From NCBI RefSeq assembly GCF_027595985.1, contig NC_073305.1, positions 151,902,423 through 151,966,422 of the forward strand: a stretch of 64,000 nt of DNA, read 5' to 3'. Source of the DNA: Sorex araneus (lineage: Eukaryota; Chordata; Mammalia; Eulipotyphla; Soricidae). The notes beneath the pieces were generated by a model. The model did no database searches and was not told the origin of the DNA. It was given only the letters and a program-made list of their open reading frames with translations. A program made the position numbers and the translations under genes. Below are positions 14,301 to 21,900 of this stretch, in pieces (position 1 is the stretch's first letter; the number at the start of each line of letters is the position of its first letter).

Positions 14301-15396
14301 GCACTAGTGGAGGGATGGGTGTTTGATCATTTTGAGATTGTAACCCAAACATGAAAGTTTGTAACTATCTCACGGTGATTCAGTAAAATTAATTAAAAAA
14401 ATTTAGAAAAAAAGAAAACAGTGTTCAGTTTGCAATTTTTAGTTGAACTGAAATTCCTTTTTAAAAGAATATTTATTTAACTTGTGTGACCAAGACAGTA
14501 CCAGAACAATGTTAGTAGAAATGACTTATAACACTTCTGAATCCTAGTGTTCTCTCTTGTATCTTGTTTATTATCTGAATAACTTTAGACAAGTTATTTA
14601 ACCTTTCCTAGACAATATCTGTTACGTATGCTTGGAAGTTCAAATAAGTGTGAAAATTCTCTGAAAATTGTTAAGCACTAATCGTAGATGGTGATAACAA
14701 GGAATAGATGGTATTTGAGATCTTTGGCCAAACGCAGTACATTCCTTTCTCCGTCCTAGTCCTAGTCCTAGTCCTAGATGTGTTTAATAGGAGAATCAAA
14801 TGGTTGAGTGAACTGTGAAATTGCTTCTAGATTTTGTTTACTTGATTCTATATTGTATGAATCCCTGTCTACAGAATGAAGGCTTAGTCTCCATTTCTAA
14901 GTAGTGACGGGAGCTTTTCATAGTGTGCTATAAATTTGACTGCATTTTTCAGTTTCACCAGATCATGCAACGTGGCATTTCTTCTGTGCTTCTTCCAGTG
15001 TTGTCATACACTTACAGCTTGTACAGAAAAAATTTCTGGGTACATCTGTCTTGATCTACTCAACATCATTATACTTACAAAAAAGTTTTGTGAACTAGTT
15101 TTCAAGAGGTTAAATCATACTAACTTTTTCTTCCATTTAATTAGATGTCCTTATGAATTTTAATAAATAAAATATAAATTATTATCAGTTTTTATTTTTA
15201 ACATAATGTTACGTGATAAACATTTTAAAAATGATTAAATCTGTGCTAAAATAGTTTACTGAGAAAAATGAGTGCTTTATTAAAAGAGAAAGTCTGCCAT
15301 CTAGTGGCACTTTGGAATTAGAGGTCAATTCAACGTGTGTGCGTGCATGCGCAGATCAGTCGATTCATCATGTGTTTGTGTCCAGCTCAGTCAATT

Positions 15397-15466
<70 letters not shown>

Positions 15467-18388
15467 GAGTCCAGATCAATGTGTGTGTGTATGTGTCTCC
15501 CCTATTAGTCTTCTTGCAGGATCTCCGTGTACACATGTACACAGGGTCTGTGTGTTTGTGTGTGTGTTAGAATCCAGATCAACGTGTGTTTGTGTGTATG
15601 TGTCCCCCTTTTCCCCCCATTTGTCTACCTTGCAGGATCTCTGTGTACAGGATGTGTGTGTGTATTTATGTGTGTGCCCAGTTGTCTTCCTTGCAGGGTC
15701 TCAGGGCGGTGTCTGCTGTTGCTCTGGAGTACCATGTTGCAAAGGTGTCAAACCACATGTATGGCATGTACCTTAACGCTTGCATTTTCTCTCTAGCCCC
15801 TATCCACTATCTGTTAAAAATAAATTCATTGCAGGATCATATCTAACAAGAACTAAAAACCATTATGATAAAGACTGAAGTAGGTATGTCAACTCAGAAC
15901 CTGTGTTACTCTGAGGCATAATATGTCACTTTTAATGAAGAGAATAACTTACTGTGAACTCTTTAATTGGAAAGAATAGGAATTAGGTAAGTACTTTGAA
16001 GTATATAAAGAAAACCAGTTGTAAAGATTTGGGTGGTAATATCTATTTTAATCTGATTTAATATCTTTAATATTCATGTGTTTTGATCTGAAAAATAGCT
16101 TATAATTTTTGTATGACTGATTTTTTAATGGTCTCTTGTGTTATAGAATGGGCTTCCACATGTCGCCATTCTGTTCAATTTACCACTTGCACCTTCATGT
16201 TCTGGCCCCAGTAGATCAGCTTAATTTCTTATCAAGACTGGTCTACAGAGTGAACTCCTACTGGTTTATTACGGTAAGTGTTACTTTGTACCATGAGCAT
16301 TAAAAAAAAAATCACTAAAATATTTGTCCTTTTTATTGTACACTTTTTTTATGTCAACAAAAGGAATTTACAACTCTTGTAGTCTTGATCATTTATTGCA
16401 TTAAAAAAATTTTTTTTTGGGTGTGTGTGTTTTGGGCCATACCTGGTGCGCTCAGTACTTGGCTTTATGCTCAGGAAGCACTTCAGGCTGGGGGTGGTCA
16501 GTGGCTACTCCTGCCAGGGATTAGGGTACCATGCAGTCAGTTCCAGAGATTGAATCCAGTTCTACTGAATGGAGTAGACTGTTGATCTATCTTTCTGGTC
16601 ACTGTGTTTGAAATTTAAGAATTGGGGTGGCTGATAATGTTTTTGAAAAAATTACTCTGTTACAAAATGGATATTTTTCTTACTACTATGTCTGATTTTC
16701 AGGCAGACTAGAGGTGAAGACTTAGGGACAGTTCTAGGATATTCTAGTGAAGGTGGAGTCAGTAACTTTGTGTATTGCTACCATAAAATTTAGCATTGTT
16801 GTAAATTATAATAATTAAATTAAACAACAAAATTGAGACAAAACATAGTATTCCCCCCAGTGGGGGAAAATCATTTTTGTAATGCTTTTAACTATTTCCT
16901 TAACATGAATTTTAGTGGAAAAAAATGAACAAAGGTGTGAGAGCTGGTAGAAAATTCTTTAATCTGAGAATCTGAACTCTTAAATTTTTGTGAATGGAAA
17001 TTTCTTGGTCTAGGACTTGGTATATTTTGGCCTTTTTTTTTAAAAAAAATAAGGGTAAAGATAATAGTTTATTTAAAAATCTCTTATGTGGTCCAGAGAG
17101 ATAGAATGTAAGGCACTTATCTCTCACACAGCTGACCTGGCAACTCTGAGGGTCCTCAAAGCATCATTAAGAGTGATTCCTGAGCACAGACCCAGGAGTA
17201 AGCTCTGAGCACTGCTGGGTGTGGTCCCAAAACAAATAAACAAAAATTCTCTTATGTAATATTCCAGTTATAAAAAATGATTGAGAAAAGCATGTGAAAT
17301 TACGTGTACTCCCAACTTTTTAATAGGCTTTAGGTATGTATAAGTGTATGTATTTTTTCCCCCAACCTTCTTCAGAACTTTCATCTCTTGCCCCTCAAAG
17401 AATTAAACTAAATTGTCATAATAAGAAATAGGCTGTATATTTTTGAATTTTAAATTCACAGAAAAAGTAAACAACGTATAATACTCATGTACCCTCTGTC
17501 CCCACACACTGTCAACATCTGTCAATATCCTGTGGTCAGTATACCAGGTTACATTTGTCACAATTTATGCACTGCAATGACTCTTCGTTATGACCTTCCA
17601 AAGTTCTTGGGTTTTCTTAGTGACTTACTCTAAGCTAATTTTTTTTGTTGAATTTCTGTGCCTTTGGACAAATAGTTCAGTAATATGTTTCTGCCACTAT
17701 AGTGTCATATAAAATCCTCTGTGCTCTTGGGGCTGGAGTGATAGCACAGTCGGTAGGGCGTTTGCCTTGCAAGCGGCCAACCCAGGTTCGATTCCCAGCA
17801 TCCCATATGGTCCCCTGAGCACCGCCAGGGGTAATTCCTGAGCTAGTGCAGAGCCAGGAGTGACCCCTGTGCATCGCCGGGTGTGACCCAAAAAGAAAAA
17901 AAAAATCCTCTGTGCTCTGTTTTACCTTCTCTATCTTTATCCTAGTAACCGATTACAGTGTCTCCAGTTTTACATTTCCTAGTTGGCATCAAATAGCATA
18001 TATAGCTTTTTAAAATTGACTTTCATCACACGTATTTGAGGTTCATCAATATTTAACTTCCTGAAATTTTAGTACTATAATTTTATTTTCATATTGAAGA
18101 ACCAATAAATATGTAATATGGTAAAATTCTTCCAGTTAATATGCAATGTAGAATTCCGTTACTACAGCTTATTAAACTGAGTTAAAAATTTTAAGCTCAA
18201 ATATTAATATTTTAAAAAGTTAAAACTTTTTAAGATATTTAATGAAATGTTTTTAGGAACAGCATATACACTATTTTTCTGTGACTTATAATAAGAATGT
18301 CAGTATATTCTTTGCATAAATTATAATTGCAATGAAATTTTTTTTTTAATTACAGGCTGATAATTTGATTTCAAAGCTAAGAACATGA
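2130..18388 (+). CDS. HINT3: HINT3, histidine triad nucleotide-binding protein 3 (complete, 5 coding exons)
   Basis: HIT-family hydrolase; human HINT3 acts on adenosine phosphoramidates and acyl-adenylates. Joining 2130-2300, 9025-9142, 13455-13524, 16147-16273 and 18356-18388 gives an open frame of 172 codons plus TGA, close to the 182 residues of human HINT3. All junctions are GT-AG with matching phases (0, 1, 2, 0). Residues 38-41 are CIFC, the start of the conserved CxFCRIAG block. [10 protein letters not shown] follows at about 73-82. The catalytic histidine triad HLHLHVL is at 133-139 (H133, H135, H137). The C-terminus [20 protein letters not shown] is typical of HINT3. The N-terminal 35 residues are poorly conserved and include a short alanine run. 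The ATG at 2130 has G at -3 and G at +4. An upstream in-frame GTG at 2121 is not needed. Identification rests on recalled family sequence, not a search. Confidence 0.95.
2694..2842 (-). repeat. Degenerate SINE family A copy
   Basis: The minus-oriented family A order is recognisable: gccacacccc, then gttgctcctggtgg, then gggatcagacctgggctccc, then a decayed head ending gtctcagcccc. It is strongly diverged and therefore old. A poly(T) run at 2911-2931 nearby is separate. Confidence 0.55.
3060..5560 (+). repeat. HINT3: Ancient decayed interspersed repeats, purine-rich, HINT3 intron 1
   Basis: Phrases such as caggaggctgttgaagtaat, aaggatatttgggacatg and caggacttgtcagtggattc, in this order, recall ancient mammalian repeats (L1M or related 3' sequence) in plus orientation. 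No open frame supports a gene. The family name needs RepeatMasker. Confidence 0.4.
4288..4390 (+). repeat. Partial degenerate SINE family A copy (3' body)
   Basis: Plus-oriented body phrases are visible: catatggtccttgagcac, gggtaacccctgtgtg, agatccagagcacagctg and gtgtggtt. The tRNA-like head is missing or too decayed to see. Confidence 0.45.
5992..6150 (-). repeat. SINE family A copy
   Basis: Poly(T), then the body (gatgctcaagggttactcct, ggggaccatatgggatgc) and the reversed tRNA-like head (gattgaacctgg, ending ctccggaccc). Moderately diverged. Confidence 0.85.
6151..8190. other. HINT3: Unique-looking AT-rich intron sequence
   Basis: No exon, young repeat or RNA gene could be recognised in this 2-kb part of HINT3 intron 1. 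Confidence 0.4.
8200..8310 (-). repeat. Possible very old SINE fragment
   Basis: The phrases gatcccatgcatgcaaagc, atgtgctccatctct and ttgacccacttcc follow the order of a reversed tRNA-like SINE head. The body is barely recognisable. Confidence 0.3.
8581..8760 (-). repeat. Diverged SINE family A copy
   Basis: Body phrases gctcagggcttactcctggc and gggatcattcctgg are clear. A G-run sits at 8665-8673. The head is decayed but ends in tatctccctggctc. Confidence 0.75.
9025..9142 (+). CDS. HINT3: HINT3 coding exon 2
   Basis: Acceptor tttgtttcttag, donor gtaaga. Encodes residues 58-96 plus one base of codon 97: [20 protein letters not shown] and so on. Phase 0 in, phase 1 out. This is the HIT-domain core strand before the histidine triad. 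Confidence 0.94.
9345..9720 (-). repeat. Ancient L1-type 3' fragment interrupted by a SINE
   Basis: Phrases tatcacccaacctcaacatt (left) and aagcaaatccaggacatt (right) resemble ancient mammalian L1M-type sequence in minus orientation. The SINE at 9438-9620 splits it. Confidence 0.35.
9438..9620 (-). repeat. SINE family A copy, young-looking
   Basis: Poly(T), gctttttgggtcacaccc, full body, then gggtcggccgcgtgcaaggc and an end in ttccagcccc. Nearly full length with little divergence, inserted into an older repeat. Confidence 0.92.
9721..9785 (-). repeat. Head-only, ID-like tRNA-derived SINE
   Basis: The reversed tRNA-like head (ggggaataaaccaagggcc, then gcaaggcaagcactctgc, then gagctacatccctagc) is present without the family A body. 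It resembles the ID-type head of other mammals. Confidence 0.55.
9790..10500. other. HINT3: Intron sequence without recognised features
   Basis: AT-rich. No exon or repeat recognised. Confidence 0.4.
10509..10576 (+). repeat. Head-only, ID-like tRNA-derived SINE
   Basis: Plus-oriented gagatacagctcagcagtag followed by aacacttgccttgcatg, then a short A-rich end. No family A or B body follows. Confidence 0.55.
11432..12433 (-). mobile_element. Composite retroelement: GC-rich tandem repeats joined to an L1-type 3' end
   Basis: A 14-bp direct repeat, aaacagcattcttt, flanks the unit (11418-11431 and 12434-12447). A poly(T) run at the left shows minus orientation. The left half matches the window's other L1 3' ends (caccagtgcccat, then ccccagtatacccc). 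The right half is CpG-rich and contains a repeat with a period of about 292 bp: tagcccag begins at 12039 and 12331, and ttcaaagtctttaggcg with gagggtcc recurs as tcaaagtctttaagcg with gagggtcc. A YY1-like gaagatggcgcc lies near 12230. No credible ORF is present. It could be an internally deleted L1 (promoter repeats plus 3' UTR) or a separate non-autonomous family. Confidence 0.75.
11964..11989. repeat. Perfect GC hairpin inside the composite element
   Basis: Arms cgcgcggacgc (11964-11974) and gcgtccgcgcg (11979-11989) are perfectly complementary with a 4-base loop, tgcc. It lies between the GC-rich part and the L1-like 3' part. Confidence 0.85.
12572..12818 (-). repeat. SINE family B, full length, with target duplication
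   Basis: An 11-bp duplication, tgactaaacac, lies at 12561-12571 and 12819-12829. From the left: short-repeat tail (ctgtcactgtcattgtcatc), the family B body (tttggcatatcc, tagcttgccaggctctgcc) and the reversed tRNA-like head with box B gaatcgaactcggg. There is no poly(A) or poly(T). Confidence 0.92.
13455..13524 (+). CDS. HINT3: HINT3 coding exon 3
   Basis: Acceptor cctgttttatag, donor gtaggt. Completes V97 and encodes [19 protein letters not shown] and so on to codon 120. Phase 1 in, phase 2 out. It supplies the helix between the two HIT halves. Confidence 0.94.
13968..14413 (+). mobile_element. 5'-truncated L1 3' end, sense orientation
   Basis: A 13-bp duplication, gaaaacagtgttc, lies at 13955-13967 and 14414-14426. 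The body matches the reverse complement of the window's minus-strand L1 tails (gcactagtggagggatggg, aagtttgtaactatc) and ends in A-rich sequence. It is the only clearly sense-oriented L1 tail here. Confidence 0.88.
14430..15300. other. HINT3: AT-rich intron sequence with a small hexamer repeat
   Basis: Four tandem copies of a gtccta-type hexamer lie at about 14754-14777. Nothing else recognised. Confidence 0.5.
15340..15720 (+). repeat. TG microsatellite expanding into a TG-rich minisatellite
   Basis: About 30 TG dinucleotides span 15402-15464. Longer units follow, each with a phrase like ttagagtccagatcaa (15465 and 15567, period 102) and cttgcagg (15513, 15629 and 15690). Its overlapping open frames are cysteine/valine-rich artefacts of TG repeats. 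Confidence 0.88.
16147..16273 (+). CDS. HINT3: HINT3 coding exon 4 (histidine triad)
   Basis: Acceptor ttgtgttatag, donor gtaagt. Completes R120 and encodes residues 121-162, including HLHLHVL at 133-139, the HxHxHxx catalytic and phosphate-binding motif that defines the HIT superfamily. Phase 2 in, phase 0 out. Confidence 0.96.
16409..16601 (-). repeat. Diverged SINE family A copy
   Basis: gggccatacctggtgcgctc, then a diverged body, gattgaatccag and a decayed head ending tttctggtc. Confidence 0.7.
17090..17246 (+). repeat. SINE family A copy, sense orientation
   Basis: Target duplication tctcttatgt at 17080-17089 and 17248-17257. Diverged head (ggtccagagagatagaatg), body (gattcctgagcacagacc, gagcactgctgggtgtgg) and an A-rich tail. 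Confidence 0.85.
17440..18110 (-). repeat. Ancient L1M-type 3' sequence, split by a young SINE
   Basis: The phrases ttcacagaaaaagtaaacaa, accaggttacatttgtcac and aaaatcctctgtgctct follow the order of widespread ancient mammalian L1 3' UTRs in minus orientation. The last phrase served as target for the SINE at 17728. Confidence 0.5.
17728..17901 (+). repeat. Full-length SINE family A reference copy
   Basis: A perfect 17-bp duplication, aaaatcctctgtgctct, lies at 17711-17727 and 17902-17918. Starts ggggctggagtgatagcac. Box A-like tagcacagtcgg and box B-like ggttcgattcc are intact. The body runs through catatggtcccctgagcacc to gtgtgacccaaaaag and an A tail. It is the cleanest copy in the window and a good type sequence for the family. 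Confidence 0.96.
18356..18388 (+). CDS. HINT3: HINT3 coding exon 5 and stop
   Basis: Acceptor ttttttaattacag. Encodes residues 163-172, [10 protein letters not shown], then TGA at 18386-18388. The short terminal peptide matches the conserved HINT3 C-terminus. Confidence 0.94.
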   Translation, partial: ADNLISKLRT

Positions 18389-18895
18389 AAATGTCAACAT
18401 GAAGATTTTCCTAATCTTGATTCAACATAAACTAATACTTTGGTCTCTTTGAAATTTAATTGGAGGCTTTTTGAGTTTTATGAGGGGTTATTTCTGGTTT
18501 TCGGAGTATCTGTTTACTGAAATCTGTAACACAGCTTCATGAATACTTAGTCATTGACTTTTTTGTTTTAATTGTTACTCCTCGAAAATATAAGATATGT
18601 AGATACAATCCCATTAAAACAAATTCTGCCTATCAAGAAGGGCTGTGTTTTTTAAAATCTGAAATATTTTCATCTTTCTATAGTCAGCATAATAGTAATT
18701 TACTTAAAAAGAATAAACTAGTAGAGAAAGAAAGTGCTTTATTACCATATTGAGAAATTATTTCTTAATAGTTCTATAATTTTACATAGGTAATTTCAAA
18801 AGAGTACCGTATAGTGACTCTTTTTGATGTATATGTATCACTTTTTACTAAGCTCTCAAATACTGTTTCCATTTCTTGAAGCTTACCATCTTTGT

Positions 18896-18901
18896 AATAA
18901 A
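18896..18901 (+). terminator. HINT3: Candidate HINT3 polyadenylation signal
   Basis: AATAAA followed at once by GT-rich ttgttgtaag, which could serve as the downstream element. Later AATAAA hexamers at 20065 and 20245 would give a longer 3' UTR. Confidence 0.4.
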
Positions 18902-18972
18902 TTGTTGTAAGAGATGTACAGTACATTTATAAACATGAATATATATTCATGTATATTCATATAGATGTACAT

Positions 18973-19133
18973 GGTTTTTGGCCACACCATGTGATCCTCA
19001 GATCTTACTCCTAGCTTTACACTAAGGGATAACTACCGGCAGATTCTGGGAAGTGTATGGGATGCTGGGGATCAAACCCAGATTGGCTGCATGCAAGGTA
19101 AATGCCTTACCCACTGTACTATCGCTTTGGCCC
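18973..19133 (-). repeat. SINE family A copy
   Basis: ggccacaccatgtgatcctc, then a diverged body, gatcaaacccagattggctg and an end in atcgctttggccc. The head is preserved better than the body. Confidence 0.85.
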
Positions 19134-20286
19134 AGTTTCTAAAAATGAATTTGCAATAACCACCATTTTAGCTATCTAAGAGAATTCAATGTAATGGAAC
19201 TTAACCTGTGAGAAGATAAATTTGGAAAAAGCATAAAATGCTTAGTACATTAATGTCTTTAAAAGGGCACAAATTGTTGCTTTTATACTTTCTAGTGGAA
19301 AACTAGAATTAAAACATTTTAGAACCAGCTGTTATGAAAATGTCCTGATTTTTTGAGATAGGTTCAGATGAGGAAATTTACTTTAGTAATACACCAAAAT
19401 TTATTGGCATATAATTTCATGACTTGTTTTTTTAAGGAATTGTCTTTGGATGCTTTCAGTGATAGTAGTGAATGCAAATGAAGCATAGATACTGAATCTA
19501 ATCCCACTGTGACAGTGTAGAAGAGTATCACATGCATGAATATAAATGAATAGAAGGAAAAGGTATTGTTAGAAAAAGGCTGTGATAATGCATTTTGATT
19601 AATATTAGACTCAATATTAGTCTGGTACATGGTGGAAGTTTGGGCAGGTATAAGAGACTAATTAAAATGAATGTCAGCCTTTGATTGTACTCAGTGGAAG
19701 TGGAGAGATTATTTGGAATTAGCAGTGGTAACTCTCAAAATTATATTTTCAACTTTTTATCATTTTTATTGAGTCATTTGATAAGCAACTAAAGTGGATG
19801 AGTAGTTTCTGCTCTCCATAAATCAGTTAAAGATGGTCAGTTTCAGAAAAGGAATCTTCAGCATGTGCAAAAATATATGCTATGTGACCTTGCAGTGATA
19901 TAACTAAAAATAAGGAATTCTCAAATGCGTTATAGATCTCTTAAAATGTAATTAGACAACTAACTTATTTAGGCTTATATCTTCTCTAATACGTTTTTCT
20001 GCATTTTTGAAAACCCTTGGAGTTTCTTATATTTATTGGCAATTCTCTTGTACTTATAAAGATTAATAAATTACAATTAAAATGTACTCAGCCGAACACT
20101 AATTGGTAACTGTAGTTATCTGTGACACTAGCCAATTAAAGTGTTTAAAATAGCATTGAGAGCATTATGTATGTTGAAATTATTTGTAATTGCAGAACTG
20201 TAAAATTATAAAGCTATTTCAAATTGTGCATAATTGGAAAGCTAAATAAATATAAAAAAATCTGTGTCATCAAATTTTCCCTCTTG

Positions 20287-20410
20287 GGCTTTTGAAAAAG
20301 ATTTGAGTCACACCCGGTGGTACTCAGGGGACCATATTCAGGATTGAATTTATGGTGTCAGCCATACAAGACCAATAGCCATAACCCCTATACTCACTCT
20401 GGTGCCACCT
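20287..20410 (-). repeat. SINE family A copy with internal deletion
   Basis: gagtcacacccggtggtactc runs straight into aggggaccatattcagg, so the middle of the body is missing. A decayed head ends ctcactctggtgcc. Confidence 0.65.
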
Positions 20411-20432
20411 GTGCTGTCTTTTAAAAACCGGC

Positions 20433-20614
20433 TTGTTTGATCTTGTTTGGGGGCCATACCTGGGTGCTCAGGCCTTACTCCTATCTGTTCGCTGCGGGGG
20501 CAGGGTCACTGCTTGTGAGGATTGGTTGGGGGGGTTGTATGGGGTGCGGAGGATAGAACTTGGGTCAGCTGCAGGCAAGGCAAATGTCTTACCTACTATA
20601 ATATTGCTCGGGCG
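20433..20614 (-). repeat. Diverged SINE family A copy
   Basis: ggggccatacctgggtgctc, then gccttactcctatctg, then gatagaacttgggtcagctg and gcaggcaaggcaaatg. Confidence 0.75.
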
Positions 20615-20616
20615 CC

Positions 20617-21240
20617 TGAGACTTCAATTTTAGGTTCACAGCAAACCTGAGAGGAAGGTACAGATTTTCTATCTTTAGAAACTTTCTTTCCTGTCAGTGT
20701 ACACCAAATTGAATTGACACCTCAGAGTCACCCAAAATTCATTGTTCATTTAGGATTGACTTTGTATTGAACATTTATTCCAAATACTTTTCTTCCCATC
20801 AGTGTAGACCAAATTGAATTGACCCCTCAGAATCACCCAAAGTTCATTGTTTATTTAGGATTGACTTTGGCATTGAGCATTCTATCAGTCTGGAAAAATG
20901 TATCATCCCTTGTATCCATCATTCTAGTTTCAGAATATTTTCACGACCGATCCTAAAACTTCTCCTTACACTCGACAACCAGTGATCTGAATATCTGCAA
21001 AATTCGCTTCACTGGACTGTTAGAGTTGGACTCATACAATCTAGTCTTTTCGCTCAGATGTTTTTCACTTGGCAATCTTGATTAAGGTCACCCCTTCTTG
21101 TCTTCGTGACTCGACAGCCCATCTCGTTAGCACAGAAGGCATGGCATTCTATTGTCTGGGTTTGTCAGGTTCATTCATTCAGTGACCCGCTGCAGGAGAC
21201 CTGGGTGGCTTCTCCAAGTTTCGGCAGTTAGGAATAAAGC
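20617..21240 (-). repeat. Ancient L1M-type 3' sequence with a tandem duplication
   Basis: taggttcacagcaaacctg and aaggtacagattttc begin a typical ancient mammalian L1 3' UTR in minus orientation. A segment of about 105 bp (tcagtgtacaccaaattg at 20694, tcagtgtagaccaaattg at 20799) is directly repeated. Confidence 0.6.
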
Positions 21241-21379
21241 TGCATGCAGTCTTGTGTAAGTGGCAGTTTTCAACTCCTCGACGCCAATGTTGAGGACATC
21301 TGACGAGTCCGTTTGGATCCTGAAACGTGCTCCCACTTTCTCCACACCTCTTCAGATGGGACGGGCGCGGGAGACCCGC

Positions 21380-21900
21380 TAGTCTTCCTACACACACCCT
21401 GTTTGGGGAAAAGAAAGAACCTGCCTCTTGGCCTCCGGGGACCTCAGCTTTAAACACGCCGCGCTTAGGCCCGCCTCGCCCGTTTCCGTTTCCGGTCCTG
21501 GCAGCTCCGCCTCAGCGGAAACGTCTCTGGGGGCAGGTGGGCGGGCCCAGGGGCGGTGCAGCCGCGCAGGCGCAGTCTGGGCGGCCACCATGGCGCTGCC
21601 GAACTCTCTGAACAGGTATCTGCTGCTCATGGCGCAGGAGCACCTGGAGTTCCGCCTGCCGGTGAGCCCGCATCGCCCTCCGCCGCGTGCGCGCGACGCG
21701 AGGAGACGGCGCTGTGCGGGGCGGCTGCGGGGGGTGGGTTGGGGACTTTGGTGTGCGGATGCAGGGGCTACTCGGCGATGTACGCGGGTGCTGGGTGCAG
21801 GTGCTGGTCGGGGCTGTCACGCGCCGCAGTTCATCCTCGGCCGCCGGCAGGAACCCGAGTTGGGCGGGGAGCGTGCGAAGTAGACGACCGAGGCAGATCG
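21380..21900 (+). promoter_or_regulatory. TRMT11: CpG-island promoter of TRMT11
   Basis: Dense CpGs surround exon 1. An ETS-type tttccggtc lies at 21489-21497, GC boxes lie near 21540-21556, and an NRF1-like gcgcaggcgcag at 21564-21575 is 14 bp before the start codon. No TATA box. This organisation is usual for housekeeping tRNA-modification genes. Confidence 0.82.
21590..21661 (+). CDS. TRMT11: TRMT11 coding exon 1
   Basis: Residues 1-24, MALPNSLNRYLLLMAQEHLE and so on, in phase 0 before the donor gtgagc. Longer open frames in this CpG island are GC-rich shadows that read through the donor. Confidence 0.95.

Larger units (their letters stand above)
18389..20280 (+). other. HINT3: Probable HINT3 3' UTR and intergenic spacer
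   Basis: AT-rich and largely free of young repeats except the SINE at 18973-19133. Candidate polyadenylation signals AATAAA lie at 18712, 18896, 20065 and 20245. Which is used cannot be decided from sequence. Confidence 0.5.

Noticed and set aside
15402-15720. CRISPR-like array
   Set aside because: Repeats are TG-rich and irregular without unique spacers, and the host is a mammal.
15337-15846. Cysteine/valine-rich frames resembling small secreted proteins
   Set aside because: Produced by TG dinucleotide repeats in all frames.
17728-17800. Possible tRNA gene from intact box A and box B
   Set aside because: No cloverleaf with paired acceptor stem was found, and the sequence continues into a SINE body and poly(A).
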